Shown: positions 1 to 10,686 of the stretch, one piece after another | How the letters are laid out: every line of letters starts with the position of its first letter | Position numbering within the stretch: the stretch's first letter is position 1 | Assembly (NCBI GenBank): GCA_963838375.1 | Contig: CAWIQY010000015.1 | Span: 1,215,865 to 1,279,864, forward strand | Source of the DNA: DVED01 sp963838375 | Lineage (GTDB): Bacteria; Cyanobacteriota; Cyanobacteriia; Cyanobacteriales; Geitlerinemataceae | Length of the DNA: 64,000 nucleotides | Reading direction: 5' to 3' | The notes under the pieces: model-generated | Told to the model about the DNA's origin: nothing | The model's database searches: none | Seen by the model: the letters and a program-made list of their open reading frames with translations, nothing else | Made by a program: the position numbers and the translations under genes

Positions 1-52
1 ATTTGGGTAACTATTCGCATACGAATGTATGATTTTGAACCCAAACCGGTAG

Positions 53-76
53 GGGCGAATGGCATTCGCCCTTTTT
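53..76 (+). terminator. Hairpin with T-run, terminator-like
   Basis: Perfect 9-base arms (GGGCGAATG at 53-61, CATTCGCCC at 63-71) are followed by five T on the plus strand, the shape of an intrinsic terminator for a plus-strand gene entering from the left. The left arm is also part of the GGTAGGGGCGAA motif found again near 8904 and 49994, so it may be a copy of a dispersed repeat that serves as a terminator. Confidence 0.5.
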
Positions 77-94
77 CGGGTCGTAGCCATCAGA

Positions 95-796
95 TTACCC
101 ATCCTCCAACATCAACCGCCGAATTAGCGGTAAACATTTCCTTTTATAGAAGTCCCTCAATGTCGAAATTTTGGTCTGCAAATCCACAGCTAAGATTTTA
201 AAATCTTCATCGGCTAATCCCCGACGTTGGAGCAGTAATTGCACCGTAACGTGCAGTTTTCCTTGGACGTGAGTTGTCCTCAATTCCCCGGTGGGATCGG
301 TGTGAATTAGCTCTCGCAATTGTTCGATTTGGGCGTCGGGTTCTGGCGCGGGAAGGGTTTCGGCAATATCCTGCCATTCTCCATCGGACGATCGACTTTG
401 TTGGCGTTTCTGCCATTCTTCCCGCGCTTTTCGATCTGCATCTTGCACTCGAAATTTGAGATACTTGTTGAGCCGATTCAGAATTTTACAGGCAGGATCG
501 CTAAAAGGGTCTGCCGTATCTGCTTCCCACAAATTCCGCAAAAAATATCGCCAAGTTTCTGACAACGCATCTTCATAATGGGGCGAACTGCTCCGCAAAA
601 GTTTGCCAGATTGCTGAATTTTTCGGACAATTCTATTGACAATTTTGCGCCGTTGTGGGCTATTTGGGGGATGTGGCAATCCTTCTCGAATCAGGGCGTG
701 TAATTCCTCATTCAAGCGATCGCGCTGAGGAATGTCGTAACTTGCGTCAGACACGGGTGACTCTCGATCGAACCTATCGAACTCAAATTGTTCCAT
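95..796 (-). CDS. Sigma-70-like / hypothetical cyanobacterial protein
   Basis: A 233-residue soluble, highly charged protein. The segment around residues 73-90 (YEDALSETWRYFLRNLW) resembles region 2 of compact sigma-70-type factors, and the C-terminal third (DFKILAVDLQTKISTLRDFYKRKCLPLIRRL) could form a region-4-like helix-turn-helix. Proteins of this size and composition are often annotated in cyanobacteria as sigma-70 family factors. I see the helical pattern directly; the sigma assignment is family resemblance by memory. The start ATG at 796 follows a GAGGGCAAT stretch. It could equally be a DNA-binding protein without core-polymerase activity. Its upstream neighbour (Uma2) is divergent. 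Confidence 0.5.
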   Translation of the reverse strand: MEQFEFDRFDRESPVSDASYDIPQRDRLNEELHALIREGLPHPPNSPQRRKIVNRIVRKIQQSGKLLRSSSPHYEDALSETWRYFLRNLWEADTADPFSDPACKILNRLNKYLKFRVQDADRKAREEWQKRQQSRSSDGEWQDIAETLPAPEPDAQIEQLRELIHTDPTGELRTTHVQGKLHVTVQLLLQRRGLADEDFKILAVDLQTKISTLRDFYKRKCLPLIRRLMLEDG

Positions 797-832
797 ATTG
801 CCCTCTCGAGTTGGCGATTTGCGGAAACAGAG

Positions 833-960
833 ATGGCGAATGAAATTCGCAACGACAGGAGCGAAGTCCGCCTGCGCGGACTAATTTAATCCCCGACAAC
901 GGGTTTGGATTCTGTCGTCGCGGTTTCAACCGCCCAGAAAGAAGGATTTCAATCCACGGA
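833..960. repeat. Palindromic intergenic repeat cluster
   Basis: This spacer contains stacked short palindromes: AGTCCGC/GCGGACT around 866-883, and GCGGTTTCAACCGC near 919-933. The same modules (GCGGATT-type and GCGGTTTCAACCGCC) recur at 62575-62670, 62820-62930 and 63220-63330, so this is one member of a dispersed family at both ends of the window. It separates the divergent sigma-like and Uma2 genes. No gene is visible in 797-1090. Confidence 0.5.
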
Positions 961-1090
961 TGAATTTGCATCTTCACCTGCGACTCTTCTACTCCATTAG
1001 CAGGGGAGGCGATGGGTTTTTACGGGAACGCCAGAAAAAATTTTTAGGTAATCGATATAAGATAAATAAATCGTACAAAAATATCCGACG

Positions 1091-1864
1091 ATGACCGACT
1101 CCCCGCAAATGCTGACCTTCGGCGTCGCCATGCCGCCCACCCAGGCAGAACTCCCTTGCGACGACGGAGAACCAATGGAAACCCAACGCCACAAACTGCA
1201 AATGGATGTGTTGATAGATGCGTTGCTGCCGTGGTTGGACGATCGCGAAGATGGATATGTCGGCGGTAATATGTTTATTTACTACAGCTTGGCGCAGGTG
1301 AAAAATCGGGATTTTAAGGGACCTGATTTCTTTGCCGTGCTGGGTGTCCCCAAAGGCGAACGCCGCAGTTGGGTGTGTTGGGAAGAAGGGAAAACGCCGG
1401 ATGTGGTCATCGAGTTACTTTCGGAAAGTACCGCAGAAATCGATAAAACCGACAAAAAACGAATTTACCAAAACCAGATGCACGTCCCGGAATATTTCTG
1501 GTTTGACCCGTTTAACCCAGACGATTGGGCGGGATTTCAATTGCAGAGTGGCTACTACCAAGAGATCGCACCCAATCCTCAAGGACAGCTTGTCAGTCAG
1601 ATGCTCGATCTGGCTTTGGTGCGTTGGCAGGGCAGTTATAAAGGGGTGGAAACCTTGTGGTTGAGATGGGCGCAGCGGGATGGTACGGTGTTGCCAACCC
1701 CGGCGGAAGCGGAACGGCAACGTGCTGAACAAGCTGAAGCACAGGTACAACAGATTGCTGAAAATTTGTTGCGATCGCAAATTCCCATCGCCCAAGTTGC
1801 CCAGCTTACCGGGCTACCGACGGCACAACTGGAAGCGCTGTTATCCAATCTCGATGTGGAATAA
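1091..1864 (+). CDS. Uma2 family endonuclease (DUF820)
   Basis: 257 residues. The N-terminal 180 residues match the Uma2/DUF820 PD-(D/E)XK-like fold that is massively expanded in cyanobacteria: a conserved aspartate in KGPDFFAVL, the PDVVIELLS strand, and a lysine in the DKTDKKRIY helix are the usual active-site pattern. The C-terminal 60 residues form an Ala/Gln/Glu-rich coiled coil followed by PIAQVAQLTGLPTAQLEALL, resembling the tail of Rpn/transposase-like cyanobacterial proteins. The family is predicted to be nucleases, but no clear physiological role is established. It stands alone; a second, unrelated-length Uma2 protein lies at 24894-25499. Confidence 0.85.
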   Translation: MTDSPQMLTFGVAMPPTQAELPCDDGEPMETQRHKLQMDVLIDALLPWLDDREDGYVGGNMFIYYSLAQVKNRDFKGPDFFAVLGVPKGERRSWVCWEEGKTPDVVIELLSESTAEIDKTDKKRIYQNQMHVPEYFWFDPFNPDDWAGFQLQSGYYQEIAPNPQGQLVSQMLDLALVRWQGSYKGVETLWLRWAQRDGTVLPTPAEAERQRAEQAEAQVQQIAENLLRSQIPIAQVAQLTGLPTAQLEALLSNLDVE

Positions 1865-2551
1865 TTCTCACCGATGCAAAGTGTTGTCTCGAATGTCTGT
1901 TATTTTACCGTTAATCTTGCCAGACGGTTCGATTTCCCATTTCATCAGACACCCGTGGTGGCATATTTCGACGGAGAATGAGCGTCCTCAAACCCAATGC
2001 CGAGAGACCATCGACAAATCATTCAAGTTCGGTATAACACAACTTTTGCCCAGATCTGCCAAATTGTCCGGAGAAGTTTGGCAATCTTCTGTAAAAGAAG
2101 ACAGACCTGGGTTCTCGTTTGAATTTATTTAAATCAGAAATCGGACTGCCCTAGCTCGAGCTTATCCACCTAATATCTAGGCTTTTCCTGTGAAAAGCTA
2201 TGCGAATGGCAGATCTTGCCGATGGCAACACCGTGCGAAGGACATTTCGTTAATTTTCTGATGAACCTGTTATGCCGATGGATTGTTTATGGCTTGATTG
2301 CCCAAAAACACGATCTTTCATTGGCATTAAATCCTACTTTCTCAATTCTAATTAAAAATTACACTAGGTTAATCTCGATCGTCCTTTCAATTGCGATCGG
2401 ACAACGATCTTCATTTTGGGGTAACAATCAGTCCTCAGATTACTAGATAGCGATGAGTGAATTGAGAAGATTGACGATCGTCTCGAGAGTCAGTTAAAGG
2501 TATTTATTCATAGGGTTCAAGCAAGATGCAGAAATTTAAGGAGCAAAATCA
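1865..2551. other. Intergenic region, no convincing gene
   Basis: 687 bp between Uma2 and the RTX gene. An open frame from ATG 1893 to 2132 (about 79 codons) has no recognisable motif, and a 76-codon frame at 2216-2446 looks equally accidental. The last 100 bp are AT-rich with CGATCGTC motifs and probably hold the promoter of the RTX gene; an AGGAGC Shine-Dalgarno-like stretch sits at about 2539, just before ATG 2552. Confidence 0.5.
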
Positions 2552-3802
2552 ATGTCTCAAGTTACAAGTCCTTCTCCACCTGAAACTTTTATTTCCTTTC
2601 CCATCGCCACAACTGGCGGATTTCTAGTCGTTCCCAGTCAAAGTGCCACCGAACCACTCCGAGTCAATGGTAGTGCGGGCGGGGATTTGATCTTCCTAAA
2701 CTTCCTGGCTGAGGAACAGTTTGCCCAAGAGATTCAAGACACGGCTCGCACCGTGTTTTTTGGGATTACTCCACCGGAAAATCCCGATGCTTTAGCCGCT
2801 TTCAATAATACTTTAGCTGTCACACAAGTCGCGATCGATTCTGCTCCAGCCGATGTCCCCAATGCCATGGCAAATGCCATTACTGAGCTTGATAATACCA
2901 TTCAAGTTTTTCAAGCCAACGGACTCGATACGACGGAGTTGATTACTGTTCGCAGTCAACTTGCCAATACTCTAGGCGGTCAAGCCGATGGTGGACAAGG
3001 CAACGATACGATCGCTGCCGGTCGGGGCGACGATTGTGTTTTTGGGAATTCTGGTGCGGATATCCTATTTGGAAATCAGGGTCGAGATACGATATTTGGT
3101 GGAGAAGGGAACGACTCTATATATGGAGGAAAAGATAATGATGTTGTTGTGGGGGGTCTCGGACAGGATTTTGCGAGCGGAGACAAGGGAGACGATACAG
3201 TATTTGGCGGTCAAGATGCCGATACAGTTTTAGGAGCATCTGGCGATGATGTCATATTTGGCGGTCAAGACAACGATATTGTCATGGGCGGAGAAGGAAA
3301 CGATTTTGCTTTTGGTAACAAAGGAGATGACTCCGTTTATGGCGATTCAGGAGATGACTCAGTTTATGGCGGTCAGGGAGAAGATACAGTGTTTGGGGGT
3401 TCGGGCAACGATGTGCTCTTTGGAGACAAAGGAAATGACCTGATGTCTGGAGGCGAAGGAGAAGATACCTTCCGTCTCGAGTTCTTCGGGGATGCCCCGA
3501 CGCCTGTCTCCTTGGGAAATCGGGTATTGGGACTCGATACCATCACCGATTTCAATCCGGCAGAAGATGTCATTTCCCTCGATATCCGCCTGTTCCCGGC
3601 GCTGGACGATACATTGCGAGCGTCGTTCAGTCAACTGGGTACTTTCTCTGACTTGAGTGCTCAGGAAGCTGCGATCGTCTACGATCCGGGCCAGGGATTG
3701 GTCTACTACAATCCCACAACCGCACCGGGTGACGAGGTGGATATCTTGAAACTCGAAACAGCTCCAGACAATCTGACTGACAACAACTTGAGTAGTTTCT
3801 AA
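2552..3802 (+). CDS. RTX / hemolysin-type calcium-binding repeat protein
   Basis: 416 residues. Residues about 145-305 are a run of roughly 18 nonapeptides of the type GGxGxDxxx (GGEGNDSIYGG, GGQDNDIVMGG, GDKGNDLMSGG), the parallel beta-roll that binds Ca2+ in secreted RTX proteins. The N-terminal 140 residues lack a Sec signal peptide. The C-terminal 110 residues (DTITDFNPAEDVISLD and following) match the usual post-roll domain, often the type I secretion signal. Likely an extracellular or surface protein; no type I exporter is in this window. It directly precedes, on the same strand and 19 bp away, the TPR/glycosyltransferase gene, and a heptamer repeat fills the gap. Confidence 0.85.
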   Translation: MSQVTSPSPPETFISFPIATTGGFLVVPSQSATEPLRVNGSAGGDLIFLNFLAEEQFAQEIQDTARTVFFGITPPENPDALAAFNNTLAVTQVAIDSAPADVPNAMANAITELDNTIQVFQANGLDTTELITVRSQLANTLGGQADGGQGNDTIAAGRGDDCVFGNSGADILFGNQGRDTIFGGEGNDSIYGGKDNDVVVGGLGQDFASGDKGDDTVFGGQDADTVLGASGDDVIFGGQDNDIVMGGEGNDFAFGNKGDDSVYGDSGDDSVYGGQGEDTVFGGSGNDVLFGDKGNDLMSGGEGEDTFRLEFFGDAPTPVSLGNRVLGLDTITDFNPAEDVISLDIRLFPALDDTLRASFSQLGTFSDLSAQEAAIVYDPGQGLVYYNPTTAPGDEVDILKLETAPDNLTDNNLSSF

Positions 3803-3832
3803 AAAGGGTAATGGGTAATGGGTGATGGGTAA
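3803..3832. repeat. Heptamer tandem repeat (STRR type)
   Basis: About four degenerate copies of a 7-base unit (TAATGGG / TGATGGG) lie between the RTX stop codon and the start region of the TPR/GT61 gene. Such short heptamer arrays are common in cyanobacterial genomes. Here it supplies two candidate start codons (GTG 3822, ATG 3825), so copy number could alter the start. A different heptamer array is at 56448-56480. Confidence 0.6.
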
Positions 3833-6800
3833 GAGGATGAAAGTTCGTGAATTAGCAACTCGATCGAGTGAATTGAAAAAGAAGGTTTCGAGCCAACGCG
3901 ATCGATTCCAATCCCAACCCATGCAACCAGTTTCCGGAAAAGTCCACGCCGATCTCGGCAGGCAGTACGATCGTCAAGGAAAGCGCCCCCAAGCGGCGCA
4001 GCACTACCAACAAGCCTTACAGTGGCATCCCGACTCCTATGAACTGTGGATGCGTTTGGGCAGTGTTTACCACCGCCTCCCGGATTTAGAACGGGCAAAA
4101 CTCTGTTACGATCGAGCGATTGCCTTGAAACCCCAGGAGGTTTCGGCACACTATCAGCGGGCGATGGTGTTGAACGATCGCGGCGAATGGACTGCGGCAA
4201 TTGCTCAGTACCAACAGGCGATCGATCTTGCGGGAGTGAGCGATCGACTCGATCGGGCGAATGCTTATAATAACCTCGGCTGTATTTGGGTTGCCCGCCA
4301 TCAGTTCGATCGAGCGATGGCAGCTTACCAAGCCGCGCGGGAACTCGATCCCGAGTCAGCCGCATTGCACAATAATTTAGGAGAACTGTGGCTGGCGCGA
4401 GGCGATCTCGATCGGGCGGTGGCTGCCTACCGTCAGGCGCTGAAGTGGGCAAGGGATGACGGAAAGATTCACTACAATTTGGGTAAAGCCCTGCAACGTC
4501 ACCACCAACACGAGGAAGCGATAGTCTGTTTCGAGAAAGCGATCGAATTGGGGGAAGATCGATCGTCGATCGAAGCTGAGTGTGGCTTTTCGCTGCTGGA
4601 GTTGGGGCGACGTTCCGAGGCTATGGCGTACTTCCACCAAAGTATCGCGCCAAGTTTGGGGTCTCAACTGGGCTGGATCGATCGTTACTGCCACAGGGCA
4701 ACCCAACGGATTCCCCGAGATACGTGGGATCGGGCAGAGGCTGCCTGCGCGCAGTTTTTGACCACCTTGAAAGAGAAACCCGACGATCCCCAAATCGACG
4801 AGTATTTGACTCAAACTTACATTAACTTTGGAAACGTTCAACTCGAATCTGGCAGATACGATCGTGCGGCTGACTTCTATCAAAAAGCGCTAGACATTCA
4901 ACCCCATCAGCCCCAGGTTTTGTCGAAACTGGGGTTGTGTTTATCCCGACAACAAAATGCCAAACGCGCCGTACGGGTGTATCAAAGAGCATTGAGCGAT
5001 GGGGAAATGTCCTCGCAAGTGGCGATCGAACCTCTGCGTGGGATCTATGCCTCAACGCGGGATTGGGCGGCGGCAACGGGCAATGTCGAGGGTTATCTCC
5101 CCGTCTGTTTTAACCAGACTCAACCGAAAAAACTGCCCGCTTCTGCCGTTGCCTTGCCTCCCCCCACGGATGCCGCGCCCAACTGCGAGGGAATTAATTG
5201 CCACAAGTGTTTGCGGAATCTGTTCGATGATTTTGAGTTGACGCATTTGGGGCAGGGGATACAGGTTTGCGCCAACTCCAAACCCCTGGAGGTTCCGGTT
5301 TGGGAGACATTTGTGGCGATCGTACCGGGGGGACGCGCTTGGGTGATGCCCCAAAAAAGTGGGTGGCAAGTTTGCGAGGCGATCGCCATTATCTCGCCTG
5401 ACAACCATTTATTAGCGGATTTATCTCGGGAATATCCCGGTCAACTGCCCAACTGCCAGACGCCTCATCCCATCCAACACCGGATTTTTCATCGGGAAAA
5501 ATTAGAGCCTTTGGAACGAATAGAGGGGACGGTGGCGGTGCTCACCGGATTGTCGGGCAATGTTTACTATCACTGGATGGTGGATATTTTGCCCAGGTTG
5601 GAGATTCTGCGGCGCAGTTCTATTGATTGGGATGAGATTGACTGGTTTTTAGTCAATTCTGTGGAAAAGCCGTTTCAGCGAGAAACCTTGCGAAAGTTAG
5701 GAGTTCCCGATGACAAAATTCTCGAAAGCGATCGCCATCCCCACATCCAAGCCGATCGATTAATCGTCCCCTCTTTTGGCGGACATTTGGGATGGATCAC
5801 CGATTGGACGCTGAAGTTTCTGCGGCAGAGTTTTTTGCCCCAGAAAACCAGTTCGATCGAGAAATATCCCCAACGCATTTATATCAGTCGATCGTCAGCC
5901 CGCTACCGCCATCTTTTAAACGAATCAGAAATTATAAAATTACTCGAAAAGTCCGGGTTTACCACCGTAACCCTGGAAAAACTATCTTTAGAAGAACAAG
6001 TTACTTTATTTTCCCAGGCAAAGACGATCGTCGCGCCTCATGGCAGCGGTTTAACCAATTTAATCTTTTGCCAACCGGGGACTCAAGTTGTCGAAATCAC
6101 ATCCCCACATTACGTTCGACATTATTTTCGAGCCATCACCCAGCATCTACAGATCGAACATTATATCGTTCTGGGAGACGTGTTTACCAGCTCTCCCCTG
6201 CGGCAACTGATGTATCCCAGTTCTTTAACTGAAGATATTCAGGTCAGTCCTGACGCGATCGAAAAAGTCCTCGATCGAATGGGGATTGGGTGCAACCCCG
6301 AACCGCTTCCTCGTATTTTAGCCTCAAATTTCCAACTCCAACTTGGAAAATTAGACGATCTATCAACCTCGAGCCTACGTGAGATTATGTCAGCAACTCT
6401 CAATGGAAAACTAACCGCGTCCGACTATCAAAAGCAAGCCGAAACCCTACTGGCAGAAAACCGATTTGAAGAAGCGATCGCCGCTTGCAAAAATGCCCTA
6501 GAACGCGATCCCAATCTCGCACCAGTTTGCAAAATATTAGGAAATGCTTTGCGAGCCAGCGGTCAGATCGAAGAAGCCAAATATTGGTATACCAAAGCCA
6601 TCGAAATTCAACCCAACTATGCCGAAGCCCATGCGAATTTAGGGAATCTCGCCTTTCAACAGCAACAGTGGAAAATAGCGATCGAAGCATATCAAAAAGC
6701 GATTACTCACAAGCCCGATTTTGCTGCCGCACACGATCGTTTAGCCAAAGCTTGGGAACAAGTGGGCAGAGTGCGAGAAGCCTCAGAATGCCTGTACCGA

Positions 6801-8859
6801 GCCTATGAATTGCAACCCAATTTGGGCAAACCCGAAGAACATCTCAATTTGGGCAATACCCTATTGGCGCACGGACAAATGACTCAAGCGATCGTTTGTT
6901 ATCGGCAAGCTTTAGACCTCAATCCCCAGTTATTTGGAGCCTACCAAAACCTTGCCGAAGCCCTCTCCCGACAAGGAAATTTCGAGGAAGCCAACCGCTA
7001 CTATCGAAAAGCTGTACAACTGGGATTAACCAACACCAACTTAGTCAGTCAACCCTCTCAATCGGCTTTATTTAGCGACGATTCTCCGGCATTGGAAACC
7101 CCTCTCGCCGAGGATATCGCCCAGCCTTCTGCGCTTCCCCCGGCTGTCAGTGCGCCAACTCCCCCTGTCGGCAAACTCGACATTGCCCCTTCCCAGATTG
7201 CCCCTCCCCAAAGGAAGCCGTCCAAAACAGGCTTGGCGCGGTGGGTATCGCGGATTGTCTCTGTCTTCAATTCACCCCTGGGTTCCTTGTTCGAGGCGAG
7301 TGTGGAACCGAACCCAGGCGGAACCCCCCAACCCCCTAACAATCGCCCCCTGGCTGAAGAATACATTGATTTTGGCAATGCCTTGCTGGAGAATCGTCAG
7401 ATTAATCGGGCGTTGCGCTGTTATCGTCGGGCGATGGAAGCCAGTGCCGATACCGTCGATGCCACCTACGAAAATATGGAAAAGACGCTCTTAACAGCTT
7501 GGGAGAAGCCAGAACCCACCCCGCCACCCGCTGCATCCCCCCGCGCTTTTGTGGAGGATTATATGGGGTTAGGCAATGTTTTGCTGCGCAGCCACCAAGT
7601 CGGCTATGCAATGCACTGTTACCGACGAGCGATGGAATTGAACCCCGAGGTTTCGGAAATTGTATACCGCAATCTGGAATCGGCGATCGAGGAAACCTTG
7701 ACTGTGGATGTGAGGAAAAAAGCGGTTTATCTGCCACCGTCTCGGGAAGTTGAGGGTCAACCCCAAAAAACGGGCGATGATGATGCTTGCGGTCAAACGC
7801 CTCTGACTCAGACGGTGGAGTTGACTCATCGGGTGGTTGAGATCGATCGCTCCACAGTGTCGCAGTTGCCCTCCAAGGCGGCTTCTCCTATGCCGGAAGC
7901 AGCGATTTATCCGGAGTTAGTTTATCAGCATCTGCACGACTCTCCCAGAGGCGATCGTTCTCACTCCCCAAATCTGGCGGCAAGTGCGGCAAGTCCGCCG
8001 ATGAAAATGGAGTCGCCATCGAACCCGAACCCCAGGGTTGAATCGCTGGTAGAACCGATCGATTTACTGGAGGATGGGGATTCTCAACCCATGAGTGCCG
8101 AGACTTCCACACCTGTACCGGAGATCTCCCCAGAAGAAATCGGACAAGAAATCGGAAACCATGGGAAAAACCTGCCTTCAAACTCGTCTTCTACATTTTC
8201 CTTTGAGTCGGCACCGCCTTCACGGGAATGGTCTTCGGTTTACCCACAGGAAGAACTCCCAGAACCCGATGAAGTAAATAAATTGCTGCCGAATCCCCCT
8301 AAACGTTCAGTGAATCATGAGGAGTCTTGGGTGCAACAGGCTCAATCCCAATTTGAACGGGAACAATTTCGATCGAGCTATCCGGTTGTGCCAACAAGCC
8401 ATTGAGACACAACCCAAAATGGCTGTCGCTTACAAAATCTGGGCAGATGCGCTGCAAGCTAAGGGTAATTTAGCAGAAGCCGATGGACAATATCAACAAG
8501 CGATCGCACTGCAACCGGATTTTGTGACGGCGTATTTGACATTAGGCGATCGATATTTTCAAGCACAACAATGGCAGGAAGCTGGAGGTGTTTATGCTCG
8601 CATTTTACGAGTCGTTCCTCGGTTCACAGAAGCACGCGATCGGTTGGGAGATATCTGCGTCACTCAAGGATATTTGGATCGGGCAATTGACTATTATCAA
8701 TCAGCCCTCAAATTTGATAGTAAACTCTGGTCGATTCACCACAAATTGGGGGATATTTTTCAAGCGACCGGTCGGTTGAAGGAAGCCACACAGGCGTATC
8801 GAAAAGCGACTGAGTTGGCAGCTCAAGAGATCGAGTCTTCTGGCGATCGGGAGGGTTGA
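3822..8859 (+). CDS. Giant TPR protein with GT61 glycosyltransferase domain (one frameshift)
   Basis: About 1680 residues if one frameshift is repaired. Order: TPRs (residues about 30-430), a GT61/DUF563-type glycosyltransferase (about 490-800, with NVYYHWMVDILPRLE and the hallmark HGSGLTNLIFCQPGTQVVEI near residue 739), a second TPR array (about 870-1060), and a low-complexity Pro/Ser-rich region with scattered TPR units. The frame from 3822 ends at 8405, but TPR coding continues in the next frame (FDRAIRLCQQAIETQPK and on) to 8859; dropping one T from the TTT at 8367-8369 restores EQFDRAIRL. The start is uncertain: GTG 3822, ATG 3825 or ATG 3837. TPR-GT61 proteins are thought to build O-linked or surface glycans. 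It probably works with the downstream TPR and sulfotransferase genes. Confidence 0.8.
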
Positions 8860-8903
8860 AAGCTCGGAGTATAGCCATAGCCACGTTCATTAGGACAAGT
8901 TTG

Positions 8904-9000
8904 GGTAGGGGCGAAGTATTTGCCTGGGAAATATCATGCACAAATCGATAGGGATTGATGCAAATGCTTCGCTCGCTGGGATTGCTATACGCCATTCGTC
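8904..9000. repeat. Dispersed GGTAGGGGCGAA repeat in intergenic region
   Basis: The 460 bp between the two TPR genes (8860-9319) contains a block beginning GGTAGGGGCGAA and continuing through CAAATCGA and CAAATGCTTCGC. The same order of motifs appears at 49994-50075 after ligA, and the opening motif also at about 49. The remainder (9001-9319) is very AT-rich with T-runs at 9098 and 9143 and shows no gene. It may hold the terminator of the first and promoter of the second TPR gene. Confidence 0.5.
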
Positions 9001-9319
9001 ATGGTTTTGCATGAGAGATTCATTCCCAAAAAATTTTAATTTTAATATTCTTAGAAATTTGTTAAGAGTTAGTGGTTTGTGTTCTCAGATACTTTTTTTT
9101 ACAAAAGCTCGAGCGTTTTAAAGTTTGTTAGGCGAAAAAAAATGTTTTTTTTAATTGTCCGGATCGACCCACATACTCCCAGAATAAATAAGTAGTAACA
9201 GAAAAAACTCCAACATCAGCGACAGACTTCGAGAGATATAGAACACTCTCAAGATATGTTGTCTAACTAGAATATTTTTTGATTTTAAATTGTCTTGAAT
9301 TGATATATTGTTAAAAAAA

Positions 9320-10638
9320 ATGAGTGAAGCGATCGTGCTAGATACAAAAACGAACGGCAAAAAAACAAACCCCGATATTGGCGAGACTCGAATTGTTTTA
9401 CAACCTAATCTTTCTCAGTCTCACTATCATCTCGGTCAAGTCTTAGCCAAACAAGAAGAATGGGAAGATGCGATCGTTGCTTATCGTCAAGCTTTAGACA
9501 TCAAACCTAATGGTGAAATCTATTTCAGCTTAGCCGAAGCGTTGGTGAAGCAAGACAAAGAAGTTGAAGCGATCGAAGCGTATCAAAAGGCGATCGAACA
9601 ACAACCTACACTGGCTCTAGCGCATCATAACTTAGGCGATTTACTCTACAAAAATGGGCAAAAAGAAGAAGCGTTGAGGCGTATCAAAAGGCGATCGAGT
9701 TCGACCCGAATTTTTCTTGGTCGCATAATAATTTAGGCGATGTTTTTAGAGATTTAGAGCGTTGGGAAGAGGCGATCGAAGTTTATAAAAAGGCGATCGA
9801 TCTCAATCCCAATTTTGCTTGGTCGCATTATAACTTAGCTGAAGCATTTTGTGAGAAAAAATTGTGGGAGCGAGCGAAAACTGCCTATCAAAAAGCGATC
9901 GATATCGATCCTCAGTTAGCCGAAGCTTACGGAAAATTAGGATATGTTTTATTTCAGCAGGAGCAGTTCGATCTATCAATATTGAATTACAATAAAGCTA
10001 TTGAACTCAAACCAACAATTCATTTTTCTGTTTATCAAAATTTGAGCAATACTTTGTCTAAGAAACAGAGCCGAGAATCTTTGAAAATTCAAGAAAATGA
10101 AAACTATCTACAAAATCCGAAAGTATTAAACGAAATCAGTTCAAAAACTATTCTTCGTGAATTTTTAACAGATTTTTGGCGAGAAGACAATCAAATATCT
10201 ATCGAGATTGATTCTTGTACTTCTCTCCTAAAAAATAATTCTAGTGACTTTAGCGTCTATCAGAAAAGTGCTGACTTATTCCGTGAAAAATCAAAAAACT
10301 GTTTGGATACGGCATTACGGTATTATCATCATTGTATTCAACTGAATCCTGATATTTTAGAAAATTATTATCAAGCATTAGATATAAATCCAAGAGATGC
10401 CAAGCTTTATCTTAAATTAGGCCATCTACTTGTTCGACGTAATGAGCTACAAACATCAACAATTTTTTATCAAATAGCCATTCAACTAAAACCTGATGAT
10501 CCTGAGGCATATTTTCAGTTAGGTAAAGTGTTAGAACGACAAGGTAAAATAGAGGAATCAAGCTTATATTACCGTCAATCTGATGAATTAAACCCTGGAG
10601 TAAAACCGTTAACAACAGAGGCGTACCATGCTTTATAA
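9320..10638 (+). CDS. TPR repeat protein (one frameshift)
   Basis: Two frames, 9308-9736 and one that is open to 10638, together encode about 440 residues of tandem TPRs with the consensus AhxxLGxhhxxxxxxxxAhxxYxxAIxhxP. The first frame derails at LYKNGQKEEALRRIKRR; the next frame continues VEAYQKAIEFDPNFSWSHNNLG without a gap. Restoring one base, for example a G in GCGGTTGAG near 9673, gives one continuous protein. TPRs are protein-interaction scaffolds; no enzymatic domain is visible. The ATG at 9320 is preferred over TTG 9308, although its Shine-Dalgarno is poor. It is 48 bp upstream of the sulfotransferase gene on the same strand, so the two are probably cotranscribed. The DNA from here to 13.4 kb is clearly AT-richer than upstream. 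Confidence 0.75.
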
Positions 10639-10686
10639 AAATTTCAACGCATCATCAAAAAATAAAAGTTAGGAGAAATTTTTCAG

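Noticed and set aside
2216..2446. 76-codon frame upstream of the RTX gene
   Set aside because: No Shine-Dalgarno, no family features, AT-rich spacer.
3799..4452. 217-codon minus-strand frame inside the TPR gene
   Set aside because: Arg/Pro/Asp-rich antisense shadow of TPR coding and HIP1 motifs.
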